Shown in pieces: positions 54,251 through 62,176 of a stretch of DNA of 64,000 bases. Each line of letters starts with the position of its first letter. Positions within the stretch are counted from its first letter, which is position 1. Source of the stretch: an uncultured Bacilli bacterium. GTDB taxonomy: Bacteria > Bacillota_I > Bacilli_A > RF39 > UBA660. The notes beneath the pieces were generated by a model. The model ran no database searches and was not told where the DNA came from. It saw nothing but the letters and a program-made list of their open reading frames with translations. Where the stretch lies: assembly GCA_934086815.1 (NCBI GenBank), contig CAKOIM010000001.1, forward strand, positions 79,513 through 143,512, read 5' to 3'. The translations under genes were made by a program, and so were the position numbers.

Positions 54251-54980
54251 TATTACATATTATTTTTTATTTATATTATTTTTAAGTGGTTACATAAAAG
54301 TTGGACTCATAATATTATTCATTGTATTATTTCATGAACTTGGCCATATAATAGTTGCTCATCTTTTTAAGTATAATATAGAAAGTGTCATAATTTATCC
54401 TTTTGGGGGCATTACTTTACTAAATAAAGATTTAAATACTCCGGTAGAAAAAGAAATTATATTAGCCTTAGCTGGTATAATTAACCAATTGATTTTATTA
54501 GTACTTATTTATATATTACCATTTAGTATTACTTTTAAAACTTGCTTTTATAAATATAATTTAAGTATTATTTTATTTAATATGCTTCCTATTATTCCTT
54601 TGGATGGAAGCATTGTTATGTTTTCTATTTTAAATAAATTTAAGTCTTTTAAAGAAGCTTATTTTCTTCATGTCATAATAAGTATTATTTTTATTATGGG
54701 TTATTTATTATTTAATTATTGGTATAGTTTAAATAATTACTTATTAATTGGGTTATTTATCTATAAAATATATTTAGCAATAAAAAATTATAAGTACATA
54801 TATAATAAGTTTTTATTAGAAAGATTTTTGAATAATTATGATTTTAAATATATATCGATGAAGAAGGGCAATTTAGATATTTTAAAGATTGATACGTATC
54901 AGTATTTTCAAAAAGATAATAAAATTGTTGGAGAAGAAAAAATTCTTCGGGAAAGATTTGACAATAGGCCATATATTTGA
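54228..54980 (+). CDS. Site-2-type M50 intramembrane protease, SpoIVFB-like
   Basis: A 250-aa polytopic protein. Zinc motif [19 protein letters not shown] (about 38, HExxH) and the third ligand in [13 protein letters not shown] (about 120, L-D-G). [20 protein letters not shown] is also typical. The soluble C-terminal tail (about 195-250) is short for the CBS domain seen in Bacillus SpoIVFB. It follows the SpoIVFA-like gene and precedes rplU as in Bacillus. It may serve pro-sigma-K processing or another signalling cleavage. Confidence 0.85.
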   Translation: MKIIKIHNITYYFLFILFLSGYIKVGLIILFIVLFHELGHIIVAHLFKYNIESVIIYPFGGITLLNKDLNTPVEKEIILALAGIINQLILLVLIYILPFSITFKTCFYKYNLSIILFNMLPIIPLDGSIVMFSILNKFKSFKEAYFLHVIISIIFIMGYLLFNYWYSLNNYLLIGLFIYKIYLAIKNYKYIYNKFLLERFLNNYDFKYISMKKGNLDILKIDTYQYFQKDNKIVGEEKILRERFDNRPYI

Positions 54981-54984
54981 TAAA

Positions 54985-55086
54985 ATTAGTTTGTTTTTAA
55001 GTAATTTCTTAAAAAACCGCACAGAAAAGGTTATAAACGAATGTACCTTAATGGCGCGACTTCAAAATAATATAAGGAGGTATGAA
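54985..55086 (+). promoter_or_regulatory. Untranslated leader of rplU (possible L21 leader)
   Basis: About 100 bases between the M50 gene and rplU, with CCGCACAGAAAAGG and AATGGCGCGACTTC, which are more GC-rich than the surroundings. Firmicutes rplU mRNAs often carry a structured autoregulatory leader; I cannot fold it securely here. Confidence 0.35.
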
Positions 55087-55380
55087 ATGAAAGCTATATT
55101 TGAAACAGGTGGAAAACAATATTATGTTTCTGTTGGAGATATTATTTATGTGGAAAAATTAAATGCTGAAGTTGGAAGTGATGTTACATTTGATAAAGTT
55201 TTATTTGCAAATGGTGTAGCAGGAAATCCATATGTTGATGCAAGTGTAGTATGTACAGTTGAAAAACATGGAAAAAACAAAAAAATTAAAGTATTTAAAT
55301 ATAGACCAAAGAAAAAATATCGTAAGACTCAAGGACATAGACAACCATATACTAAATTAGTTGTTAAGAAAATTGGTTAA
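55087..55380 (+). CDS. rplU: 50S ribosomal protein L21
   Basis: 97 aa from the ATG at 55087 with AAGGAGG six bases upstream; the frame runs on upstream to 54889 but that part is the leader and the end of the M50 gene. [31 protein letters not shown] and the C-terminal [20 protein letters not shown] are diagnostic. It binds 23S rRNA. It is the first gene of rplU-prp-rpmA; its stop overlaps the prp start by one base. Confidence 0.97.
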   Translation: MKAIFETGGKQYYVSVGDIIYVEKLNAEVGSDVTFDKVLFANGVAGNPYVDASVVCTVEKHGKNKKIKVFKYRPKKKYRKTQGHRQPYTKLVVKKIG

Positions 55381-55682
55381 TGATAAAAGTATATTTAAAT
55401 AAGAAAAGAATAGTTATTAAAGGACATGCTAATTATGATGATTATGGCAAAGATATAGTTTGTGCTAGTGCATCGGCAATAGTAATAACAAGTGTAAATT
55501 CTTGTCTTAAGATTTCAAAAGATTCATTATATGTAGAAGAAAAACCAAATCTTGTTACAATTGAAATATTAGTTGATGATAAAAATGTCTTATTAATAAT
55601 TGAAAATATGATTTCAATGCTGCAAGAATTAGCAGTAACTTATAAAAATAATATAAAAATAATTAAGGAGGATGAACTATGA
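55380..55682 (+). CDS. prp: Ribosomal-processing cysteine protease Prp
   Basis: A 100-aa protein (YsxB family). Catalytic His and Cys are in [20 protein letters not shown] (His about 20, Cys about 33). The C-terminal [17 protein letters not shown] is the usual family end. Prp removes the N-terminal extension of L27 in Firmicutes. L27 directly downstream has that extension. Overlaps of one base with rplU and four with rpmA show strict coupling. Confidence 0.93.
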   Translation: MIKVYLNKKRIVIKGHANYDDYGKDIVCASASAIVITSVNSCLKISKDSLYVEEKPNLVTIEILVDDKNVLLIIENMISMLQELAVTYKNNIKIIKEDEL

Positions 55683-55963
55683 ATTTCATGAAGTTAAATA
55701 TCCAATTATTTGCTCACGTTAAAGCTCAAGGTTCTACAAGAAATGGTAGAGATTCAGCTGGTCGTAGATTAGGTGCTAAAGCAAGTGATGGACAAACTGT
55801 TTCAGCAGGTTCTATTATTTATCGCCAAAGAGGGACAAAAATTTATCCAGGAACAAATGTTGGAATGGGTAAAGATAATACATTATTTGCTAAAATAACT
55901 GGTGTAGTTAAATATGAAAGATTAGGAAAAGATAGAAAGAAAGTAAGCGTTTACGAAGCATAG
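55679..55963 (+). CDS. rpmA: 50S ribosomal protein L27 with cleavable N-terminal extension
   Basis: 94 aa. [12 protein letters not shown] precedes [20 protein letters not shown], where the core L27 begins. The L-N-I-Q-L-F-A sequence corresponds to the Prp cleavage motif (cut after F-A), although the following residues are H-V-K-A-Q where Bacillus has [23 protein letters not shown] is diagnostic. The mature N-terminus reaches the peptidyl transferase centre. AAGGAGG precedes the ATG. A terminator follows. Confidence 0.97.
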   Translation: MNFMKLNIQLFAHVKAQGSTRNGRDSAGRRLGAKASDGQTVSAGSIIYRQRGTKIYPGTNVGMGKDNTLFAKITGVVKYERLGKDRKKVSVYEA

Positions 55964-55991
55964 TAAATGCTTTTTTTTATAGCATTTTTTT
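55957..55991. terminator. Terminator between rpmA and the convergent kinase-like gene
   Basis: AAGCAT/ATGCTT with a five-base loop and eight T; the T-run and the following GCATTTTTTT can pair with AAATGC for the opposite strand. Confidence 0.75.
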
Positions 55992-56798
55992 AAGTCTTTT
56001 TAAAGTTAAGTTATCATTTAAGAAGTTATCAATAAGTTTATTTGGGATTTTATTTACTAAAGTTTCATAAAGTAGGTATTCATCTTCGGGATTATTTAAT
56101 AAATCACTAATGTATTCTTGAGATAATAGTTCTAAGACTAAAACATTTAAAGAAAATTCTGTCATTTTCTGAAATTTTTCATTAAATGTATCAGAATATA
56201 TAGCTGAGTGGCCATCAATATCAATTATTTCTGGCTCTAGAAAGGGAGTTAATAATATATTAGTATTTTTGCACTCCCAGGTTGGGTGTTGACATAGATC
56301 TATATGATAAATATTATGTTTTGCTAGTTCTTCGACTTTTTCAATTATTCTTTTAACTATTTTTAAACGTATATTGTATGATGGTATATTCATTACACTG
56401 TAAATATTTAAAGCATGTCTGTGATAATATAGAGAGCAACCTTTAAATTTTCCATCTACATATATTGGCTTTTGCGGTAATTTAGTTAATTTAATGTCTT
56501 TTTGAGTTTCTATAGCTTTAGTTATAGCGTCCGCCCTTGATAGACGAACATTTTCTTTATCATAATATTGAATAATGTTTCTTTCAACTTTTTTATTGCT
56601 AATATTTTTAAAGGGAGTAATATTAACCCCGTCTTCATCGATTATAGGTTCTTTAATATCAACTTGCATATAATCATAGTAAGAGTAATAAATTTTTAAA
56701 AGCTCATTTTTATTATATTTATATATTGTTCCCTCGGTACCTTGACCAATTATTTTTAATTTTTGTAATTCTTTTTCTGTAATTTCTATTTTATCCAT
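55977..56798 (-). CDS. Protein-kinase-like protein
   Basis: 273 aa from the ATG at 56798, preceded by GCGAGGT on the minus strand (the frame opens at 56819 without a ribosome binding site). Kinase-fold marks: glycine loop KIIGQGTEGTIYKYNKN (about 15-30), Lys in LLKIYYSYYD (about 36), a catalytic-loop-like IYHIDLCQHPTWECKNTNIL (about 170-190) and IIDIDGHSAIY (about 200, D-x-D-G). The catalytic loop has six extra residues between H-x-D and N, so it departs from Hanks kinases. Possibly an aminoglycoside-kinase-like or regulatory kinase. It stands alone and is convergent with rpmA. Confidence 0.6.
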   Translation of the reverse strand: MDKIEITEKELQKLKIIGQGTEGTIYKYNKNELLKIYYSYYDYMQVDIKEPIIDEDGVNITPFKNISNKKVERNIIQYYDKENVRLSRADAITKAIETQKDIKLTKLPQKPIYVDGKFKGCSLYYHRHALNIYSVMNIPSYNIRLKIVKRIIEKVEELAKHNIYHIDLCQHPTWECKNTNILLTPFLEPEIIDIDGHSAIYSDTFNEKFQKMTEFSLNVLVLELLSQEYISDLLNNPEDEYLLYETLVNKIPNKLIDNFLNDNLTLKRLKKML

Positions 56799-56971
56799 AA
56801 ATACCTCGCTATGTATCAATTATAACATTACTAGTTATTAAATAATATAACACATGATAAAAAAATAATTTAGAAGCTGTTATTAAAAGTAGTTTTTTTG
56901 CAAGTTTATATTGGAAATTGGATAAGTTTAGAGAAATATATAAATAATAAAATTAATAAAATTAATATATA

Positions 56972-57000
56972 TTGACATTATTAATTTAGAATGTTAATAT
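56972..57000 (+). promoter_or_regulatory. Promoter of the NUDIX gene
   Basis: TTGACA (56972-56977), 17 bases, TAATAT (56995-57000). A short leader and a terminator-like hairpin follow before the gene. Confidence 0.6.
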
Positions 57001-57045
57001 AAATAAAAATTATTGAATTATGTAATTTAAATTTATTTTGGAGGA

Positions 57046-57074
57046 GGAGGTTCTTTTTTAGAGCCTCCTTTTTC
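57046..57074 (+). terminator. Leader terminator/attenuator before the NUDIX gene
   Basis: GGAGGTTCT/AGAGCCTCC with one G-T pair, loop TTTTT, followed by five T. No gene on this strand ends just upstream: the hairpin lies about 40 bases after a promoter and about 27 bases before a start codon, the position of an attenuator. Confidence 0.7.
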
Positions 57075-57108
57075 AAAGGTAAAACAGAGAAGGAGAAAAA
57101 ATGGAAAA

Positions 57109-57146
57109 TGTAAAATTAATGAATATGTGTAAAATTAATGAATATG
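57109..57146 (+). repeat. 19-bp tandem duplication that shifts the NUDIX reading frame
   Basis: TGTAAAATTAATGAATATG at 57109-57127 is repeated exactly at 57128-57146. Removing one copy joins the well-placed ATG at 57101 (AGGAGAAAAA upstream) in frame to the NUDIX coding sequence. Confidence 0.92.
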
Positions 57147-57587
57147 TGTAAAATTATTGATCCTAATACCAAAAAAGTATTAGTACAAGAAAGAATAAAA
57201 AGTTGGAAGGGAGTTGCTTTTCCAGGGGGAAAACTAGAACTAGGAGAAAGTATTGTTCCTTCGGTTAAAAGAGAAGTATATGAAGAAACAGGATTAAAAT
57301 TAAATTCTGTTAAAATATGTGGAGTTAAAGATTGGTATGATAAAAAAGAAAAAGAAAGACAATTAATTATTTTATTTATATCAGATGATTATAGTGGTGA
57401 TATCATTGCAGAAACTTCCGAAGGTAAAGTATATTGGATAGATGAAGACAATTTAAAAAACACAAAACTTGCAGATGATTTTGATAAGTTATTGGAAGTT
57501 TTTAATAATGCAGAAATTAATGAAATGGTTTATGAAGAAAATGACAATCAAGATGAAAAATTAAGATGGGATTTAAAATTATACTAA
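57138..57587 (+). CDS. NUDIX hydrolase with damaged 5' end
   Basis: 149 aa as now readable from 57138. NUDIX box GGKLELGESIVPSVKREVYE then ETGL (about 31-53; G-x5-E-x7-R-E-V-x-E-E-T-G). The W-K-G-V-A-F-P-G-G-K preceding it is usual for MutT/8-oxo-dGTP-type enzymes, which hydrolyse nucleoside diphosphate derivatives. The original start was almost certainly 57101. A 19-bp duplication now puts that ATG in another frame, ending at TAA 57149-57151. The internal ATGs at 57138 and 57144 lie within a few bases of that stop, so re-initiation may still make some protein. Confidence 0.8.
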   Translation: MNMCKIIDPNTKKVLVQERIKSWKGVAFPGGKLELGESIVPSVKREVYEETGLKLNSVKICGVKDWYDKKEKERQLIILFISDDYSGDIIAETSEGKVYWIDEDNLKNTKLADDFDKLLEVFNNAEINEMVYEENDNQDEKLRWDLKLY

Positions 57588-57855
57588 AAACAATTAGATG
57601 GAGGAAAAAACATTAAATCTAATAAACAAGAACTTCTAACAAAAAATAATATAATATATTTTAGAAAAATAATTCTTGGATTCAAAAACTTGTTATTGTT
57701 TAATAAATTAACTGGTTAAGTCAAACTTCAAAAAAATAATAAAATAAATTTATTTGTTTACTAACTATGAAAAACAAAGAACATAAAAAAATAAAATGAG
57801 AAAATAAAAAAGTTTTTTAAGTTCTAAGGTTTCTTTAGGCACATTGGAATAATGA

Positions 57856-58574
<719 letters not shown>

Positions 58575-58587
58575 AACACATTTAAAT

Positions 58588-58612
58588 AAAAGCTTATCAA
58601 TAGCTTTTTTTA
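58588..58612 (+). terminator. Terminator after the trpS remnant
   Basis: AAAAGCT/AGCTTTT with a seven-base loop and a T-run. Confidence 0.8.
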
Positions 58613-58677
58613 TTTCAATAAAATATTAAAATGTTTCTTAATTAATATAACATAACATATAATTAAGTGGTGATTAC

Positions 58678-59586
58678 ATGTTTTATAATAATGTCCATAC
58701 AAGAATTAGATATGTTTTTCTTGTAGTTATAATAATTCTTCTTATAACAATTTTAAGAGTTTTTTATATTCAAGTTTTTTCTTATGAAAAATTAAATACT
58801 TTAGCCCAAAATTTATGGAGTAGAATGTTACCAATTTCTGCGGATCGGGGAGAAATTGTCGATAGAAAGGGAAGAAGTCTTGCGACAAATATTACAACCA
58901 CTTCTTTAGTCATTATTCCTAATCAAATAAAAGATAAAGAAGATGCGGCTAAGAAATTAAGTGATATATTAAAAAGTGATTACAATGATATGTTAAAGCA
59001 TGTAAGTAAAAAAACTTCGATTGAAAGAGTCCATCCGGAAGGAAGAGGGTTAAGTTATGATGTAGCCGAGGCTATAGATGCCTTAAAAATAGATGGAGTA
59101 TATTTAGTAAAAGAAAGTAAAAGATATTATCCGTATAATAATTTATTAAGTCATGTTTTAGGTTATGTAGGAATAGATAATCAAGGTTTATCTGGGTTAG
59201 AGTTATATTATGATAAGTATTTAACTGGTAAAGATGGATCAATTAAATATTTTTCTGATGGGAAAGGACATAAATTAGAATTAGCGGAAATATATGAGGC
59301 TCCAACATCAGGAATGACTTTGCAACTTACTATTGATTTAGATTTGCAACAAGTAGTAGAAAACGAACTTGATAATGTAGTTAGTAAATATAATCCGGAA
59401 AGTGTAATTGCTATTGCTATGAATCCTAAAAATGGCGAAATATTAGCTATGTCTAGTAGACCTAATTTTGATTCTAATAATTATAAAGCATATGATAGTG
59501 AAATAATAAATAGAAATTTGCCAATTTGGATGACTTTTGAACCTGGGTCTACGATGAATATTGTACCACCCGAAAGCGATACCTAA
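58678..59586 (+). pseudogene. Class B penicillin-binding protein truncated at its active site
   Basis: 302 aa of a SpoVD/PBP2-type protein: membrane helix (IRYVFLVVIIILLITILRVF), dimerisation domain with SADRGEIVDRKGRSLATNIT, the linker LGYVGIDNQGLSGLELYYDK, and the transpeptidase start AIAMNPKNGEILAMSSRPNF ... IWMTFEPGSTMNIVPPESDT. At E-P-G-S-T-F-K the family has the catalytic Ser and Lys; here it reads S-T-M-N and family similarity ends, with a stop seven codons later. About 250-400 residues, including KTGT, are missing. The break coincides with the start of the element-like region, so insertion is the simplest explanation. Confidence 0.85.
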
Positions 59587-59626
59587 TTAATGATATTCAT
59601 ATTTGGTGTAAATATGCATAAAGAAT

Positions 59627-59662
59627 AATGATTTGACAAACATTTTTATTGGAGCTATCATT
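59627..59662 (+). promoter_or_regulatory. Element promoter A with flanking AATGAT/ATCATT dyad
   Basis: AATGAT, TTGACA (59633-59638), 17 bases, TATCAT (59656-59661), ending ATCATT. It has the same structure as the promoter at 62124. The AATGAT...ATCATT arms are 24 bases apart in both, suggesting a shared regulator. Confidence 0.65.
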
Positions 59663-59682
59663 CACTCAATGGAGGTTTTTTT

Positions 59683-59958
59683 ATGAGTATGGATAAGTTA
59701 TTTCTAAGAAATGAAAAAAGAATCAAAAAATTATATGATACCGAACTGCTAGCACATTTGTTGCTTTTAAATTATCAATTTTCAAATAATAAATACCATA
59801 ATATAATCGCTAGTGAAATATTTAAAAATCTACACAAGATTAAATATTCCAAAAAAGATTTAGAACAAATAAAAAATAATGCTATTGCACTATTAGATAT
59901 AAAATATAATATTAGAGTTAATAATTTAGAAACACTTGATTTTTATAATTTAGATTAG
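59683..59958 (+). CDS. Unknown 91-aa protein at the left end of the element
   Basis: A soluble helical protein (MSMDKLFLRNEKRIKKLYDT ELL; SEIFKNLHKIKYSKKDLEQI). Strong TGGAGG before the ATG at 59683 and promoter A just upstream. No family is recognised. It is convergent with the XRE regulator gene, with a weak A/T-rich hairpin (AAGAAAA/TTTTCTT) between them. Confidence 0.6.
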   Translation: MSMDKLFLRNEKRIKKLYDTELLAHLLLLNYQFSNNKYHNIIASEIFKNLHKIKYSKKDLEQIKNNAIALLDIKYNIRVNNLETLDFYNLD

Positions 59959-59982
59959 TATAAAATAAAAAGAAAACAAATC

Positions 59983-60261
59983 TTATTTTCTTTCATCAAT
60001 TCTATTAAATGTAGTTCTATGAGTTTTATCGTATTTTAGTAAATCTGATGCAGTCATTTTTAACTTACGATCAATATTTTTGTTCATACCTTCTGCTATT
60101 TTATCAAGCATTTCAATTGTAGGTTTTCTTTTACAATTTTCTAATTCATTTATATAAACTAAATTACTTCCAACTTTCTCAGCAAACTTTTCTTGAGATA
60201 AGTTATATTTTTGTCTATAATATTTTAAATTCATTGATAGTATTTCACGACTATTATTCAT
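59983..60261 (-). CDS. XRE-family HTH transcriptional regulator
   Basis: A 92-aa protein that is nearly all one helix-turn-helix: LKYYRQKYNLSQEKFAEKVG (about 12-31), then NLVYINELENCKRKPTIEML and DKIAEGMNKNI. The serine-glutamine-glutamate-x-x-A opening and the E-N/E...P-T-x-x-x-L-x-x-I end are the XRE pattern. A short basic tail follows. It is encoded against the other element genes, the usual arrangement for an element repressor, and is a candidate reader of the AATGAT/ATCATT dyads at 59627 and 62124. GTGAGGTAAG precedes the start. Confidence 0.88.
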   Translation of the reverse strand: MNNSREILSMNLKYYRQKYNLSQEKFAEKVGSNLVYINELENCKRKPTIEMLDKIAEGMNKNIDRKLKMTASDLLKYDKTHRTTFNRIDERK

Positions 60262-60415
60262 AAAATCTTACCTCACTTTCTACAATTTATTTTATACAAG
60301 TGTTAAATAATTGTCTTTTGCACAACTGTTTAAGGTTAAAGTATTGATTTTTTATAAAAATTGGTTATCATATTAATGTAGTAGTAAATCTTAAATAGTT
60401 TGGTGGTGAAATAAA

Positions 60416-60664
60416 ATGAGTATAAAAAAAGCAATAAGTATATTTGGAGCAGCTATATTTCTAGTATTCCTAATTAAAGGGTTATATATTGATACAAATT
60501 TAGGATATACCCTAGAAGCATCTCCTTTTTCAATGACGGGATGCCCATTGTTTATCGAAGCATTATTATCAGTTGCATTTTGGCCTTTTTTAATATATGC
60601 AATGATAGAGGAATTATGCGACAAAGTTATTAATCGTTTCATCAAAAAAATCAATGCTAATTAA
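60416..60664 (+). CDS. Small membrane protein (82 aa) of the element
   Basis: Two hydrophobic segments (AISIFGAAIFLVFLIKGLYI; LFIEALLSVAFWPFLIYAMI) joined by a loop with one Cys, and a basic C-terminal end. TGGTGGTGAA precedes the ATG. A possible promoter TTGATT-16-TATCAT lies at 60344-60371. Family not recognised. Confidence 0.6.
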   Translation: MSIKKAISIFGAAIFLVFLIKGLYIDTNLGYTLEASPFSMTGCPLFIEALLSVAFWPFLIYAMIEELCDKVINRFIKKINAN

Positions 60665-60749
60665 AAATTATAAAGAAATATTTTATGAAAGTATTTCTTT
60701 CTTTTAATAATTGTGTATAATAATAGTAAATTAAGTTTTGAGGTGCATT

Positions 60750-61091
60750 ATGAGAGTAGTTAATAAAAATGTAGAATCAAAAAGGGATATCATAAGTGAA
60801 TTAAAAAATATTAAAGTTAATTCAACAAATAAACATAAGGAAATAGAATTAGATTCTTACATAGTAAGTATTGTTATGATAATTATTACTTCTAATGCTA
60901 GTAATCTTAATAAAAATGAATATGTTGTATATATGCTTATTCAAGATAAAAAAACAGATGATTTATATGGGAAATTTAATTTAAAAACATTCTTTGATGA
61001 AGAAGATGCTAATGCTTATTATGATAAGATGATACTTGAAGCATCTAGCTTTTCTAAAGAAAAAATTGAAGATTTAGTGCGAGATTTATAG
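60750..61091 (+). CDS. Unknown 113-aa protein of the element
   Basis: The start at 60750 is chosen because GAGGTG lies five bases upstream; the frame opens earlier at a TTG inside that site. A soluble alpha/beta protein (MRVVNKNVESKRDIISELKN; IELDSYIVSIVMIIITSNAS; YVVYMLIQDKKTDDLYGKFN) with an acidic helical end. No family is recognised. The phased 10-bp repeats begin four bases after its stop. Confidence 0.6.
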   Translation: MRVVNKNVESKRDIISELKNIKVNSTNKHKEIELDSYIVSIVMIIITSNASNLNKNEYVVYMLIQDKKTDDLYGKFNLKTFFDEEDANAYYDKMILEASSFSKEKIEDLVRDL

Positions 61092-61094
61092 TTG

Positions 61095-61150
61095 GCATTA
61101 AAATGCATTAAAAAGCATCGAAAAGCATCGAAAAGCATTAAAAAGCATCG
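61095..61150 (+). repeat. Six 10-bp direct repeats in helical phase
   Basis: GCATTA or GCATCG begins at 61095, 61105, 61115, 61125, 61135 and 61145, exactly ten bases apart, with A-tracts of 3-5 between them. This looks like an iteron array or an intrinsically bent segment. Confidence 0.92.
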
Positions 61151-61157
61151 TTTAGTT

Positions 61158-61235
61158 CTTGACTTAGTAAAGTCAAGTGGTAAAATATAGTAAAATCGAT
61201 GAATTGTATCGAAAGAAACAAGTCATCGTTTTTTT
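61158..61235 (+). promoter_or_regulatory. Palindromic promoter and short terminator-like hairpin after the phased repeats
   Basis: Perfect dyad CTTGACTT-AGTA-AAGTCAAG (61158-61177). Its left arm gives a -35 TTGACT with TAAAAT 16 bases later (61181). Then CGATGA...TCATCG (61197-61228) followed by seven T. Any transcript would be only about 40 nt. The set may instead be a replication or transfer origin. Confidence 0.5.
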
Positions 61236-61261
61236 GTTATTAACTTTTTTCACAAAAGCCA

Positions 61262-61290
61262 TTGACAATATAAAATAAAAATATTAGAAT
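61262..61290 (+). promoter_or_regulatory. Promoter of the attenuated leader
   Basis: TTGACA (61262-61267), 17 bases, TAGAAT (61285-61290). Confidence 0.65.
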
Positions 61291-61359
61291 AATAGCCAAT
61301 ATTTGGAAAAAGAAAAATTTTTGTTATGTGTGAAGTGATTGTGGTAGTATTTGATGACT

Positions 61360-61378
61360 TCACCTTAAGGTAAGGTGA
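61360..61378 (+). promoter_or_regulatory. Hairpin covering the leader-peptide ribosome binding site
   Basis: TCACCTTA-AGG-TAAGGTGA, perfect 8-bp arms. The right arm is the ribosome binding site (AAGGTGA) for the ATG at 61384, so pairing would hide it. Confidence 0.75.
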
Positions 61379-61383
61379 TAACT

Positions 61384-61461
61384 ATGCAAAATCATAAATC
61401 TTATTTTAGTATTTATAACTTAAATTTAGTTTCTCTAAAAAACGAGGAGATACTTATATAG
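61384..61461 (+). CDS. Leader peptide (25 aa)
   Basis: MQNHKSYFSIYNLNLVSLKN then EEILI and TAG. It has a good ribosome binding site in the hairpin just upstream. The stop codon lies inside the following terminator hairpin (61446-61494), so a ribosome moving to the end of the peptide would block the left arm. This is the layout of ribosome-mediated attenuation, as in the tet(M) leader of Tn916-type elements. The peptide is not enriched for one amino acid. Confidence 0.7.
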   Translation: MQNHKSYFSIYNLNLVSLKNEEILI

Positions 61462-61494
61462 GGTTAAATTCCCCTTATAAGCATCTCCTTTTCT
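61446..61494 (+). terminator. Attenuator hairpin upstream of the 178-aa gene
   Basis: GGAGATACTTATA/TATAAGCATCTCC, 12 pairs of 13, then TTTTCT. The left arm is the end of the leader-peptide frame. Confidence 0.82.
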
Positions 61495-61523
61495 ATTGGC
61501 TATATTCAAGTTGGAGGGTTAAA

Positions 61524-62060
61524 ATGAATAACACAATACAAGAAAACGAAGTTCTATTTGATAATGAAATGTTATCTAGATTAGATTTAATTGATTACGA
61601 TATTGAAAGAACTTTCTATCGTGTCTGTATGTTTATGAAAAAATATAGAAAATTAAAAGTAAAAAATTATTGTGAAGTACCAATTAAAATTACTAGTACA
61701 TATAAGTATGTTTTTGTTGATGAAAAAACTAAAGGTATTAATGATTATACTAAATTAGATGCTTTTATAGATAATGATACAGAATATCAAGAATTGTCAA
61801 AAAAAATTTGCTCTATAACTAAGAATTTTAGTCAAGAGGAATTAGTTTATTATACTATATGCTTGTATAGACAAGAATCCGAAACTCGTGCCTTTAAGGA
61901 AATTGGTTGTTCTAATAAAGGTCTTGTACCAATTAAAAATAGTTGTATTGTGAAATTTGCTTGTGCCTTAGATATAGAAGTATATAATGATGATGACGGA
62001 TTTGCTGATCCTAACGAGGAAGAAAAGTTTGAAAAATTTATGAAAGAATTTAAGTTGTAG
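61524..62060 (+). CDS. Unknown 178-aa protein controlled by attenuation
   Basis: A soluble, acidic helical protein (MLSRLDLIDYDIERTFYRVC; SQEELVYYTICLYRQESETR AFKEIGCSNKGL about 110-135). The middle recalls sigma-like or ArpU-type helical DNA-binding proteins only loosely, so I assign no family. The acidic tail is DDGFADPNEEEKFEKFMKEF. TTGGAGGG precedes the ATG. It is the first gene after the attenuated leader and therefore probably a controller of downstream element genes. Confidence 0.6.
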   Translation: MNNTIQENEVLFDNEMLSRLDLIDYDIERTFYRVCMFMKKYRKLKVKNYCEVPIKITSTYKYVFVDEKTKGINDYTKLDAFIDNDTEYQELSKKICSITKNFSQEELVYYTICLYRQESETRAFKEIGCSNKGLVPIKNSCIVKFACALDIEVYNDDDGFADPNEEEKFEKFMKEFKL

Positions 62061-62077
62061 AAATGCAACTTTTTTTA
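62052..62077 (+). terminator. Terminator after the 178-aa gene
   Basis: AAGTTG/CAACTT with an eight-base loop and a T-run; the left arm includes the last codons. Confidence 0.7.
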
Positions 62078-62123
62078 TTGCATTAAAGGAGGTGGTTTTA
62101 TGATTGTGTAAAAGGTAATTCTT

Positions 62124-62159
62124 AATGATTTGACAAAAGTTTTTAAGTAGTATATCATT
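62124..62159 (+). promoter_or_regulatory. Element promoter B with flanking AATGAT/ATCATT dyad
   Basis: AATGAT, TTGACA (62130-62135), 17 bases, TATCAT (62153-62158), ending ATCATT. It matches promoter A in both hexamers, spacing and flanks. Confidence 0.65.
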
Positions 62160-62176
62160 CAAGCAAAGGTGATATT

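Noticed and set aside
54889..55086. N-terminal extension of L21 suggested by the long open frame
   Set aside because: It runs through the end of the M50 gene and the leader; L21 starts at the Met right after AAGGAGG at 55087 as in all homologues.
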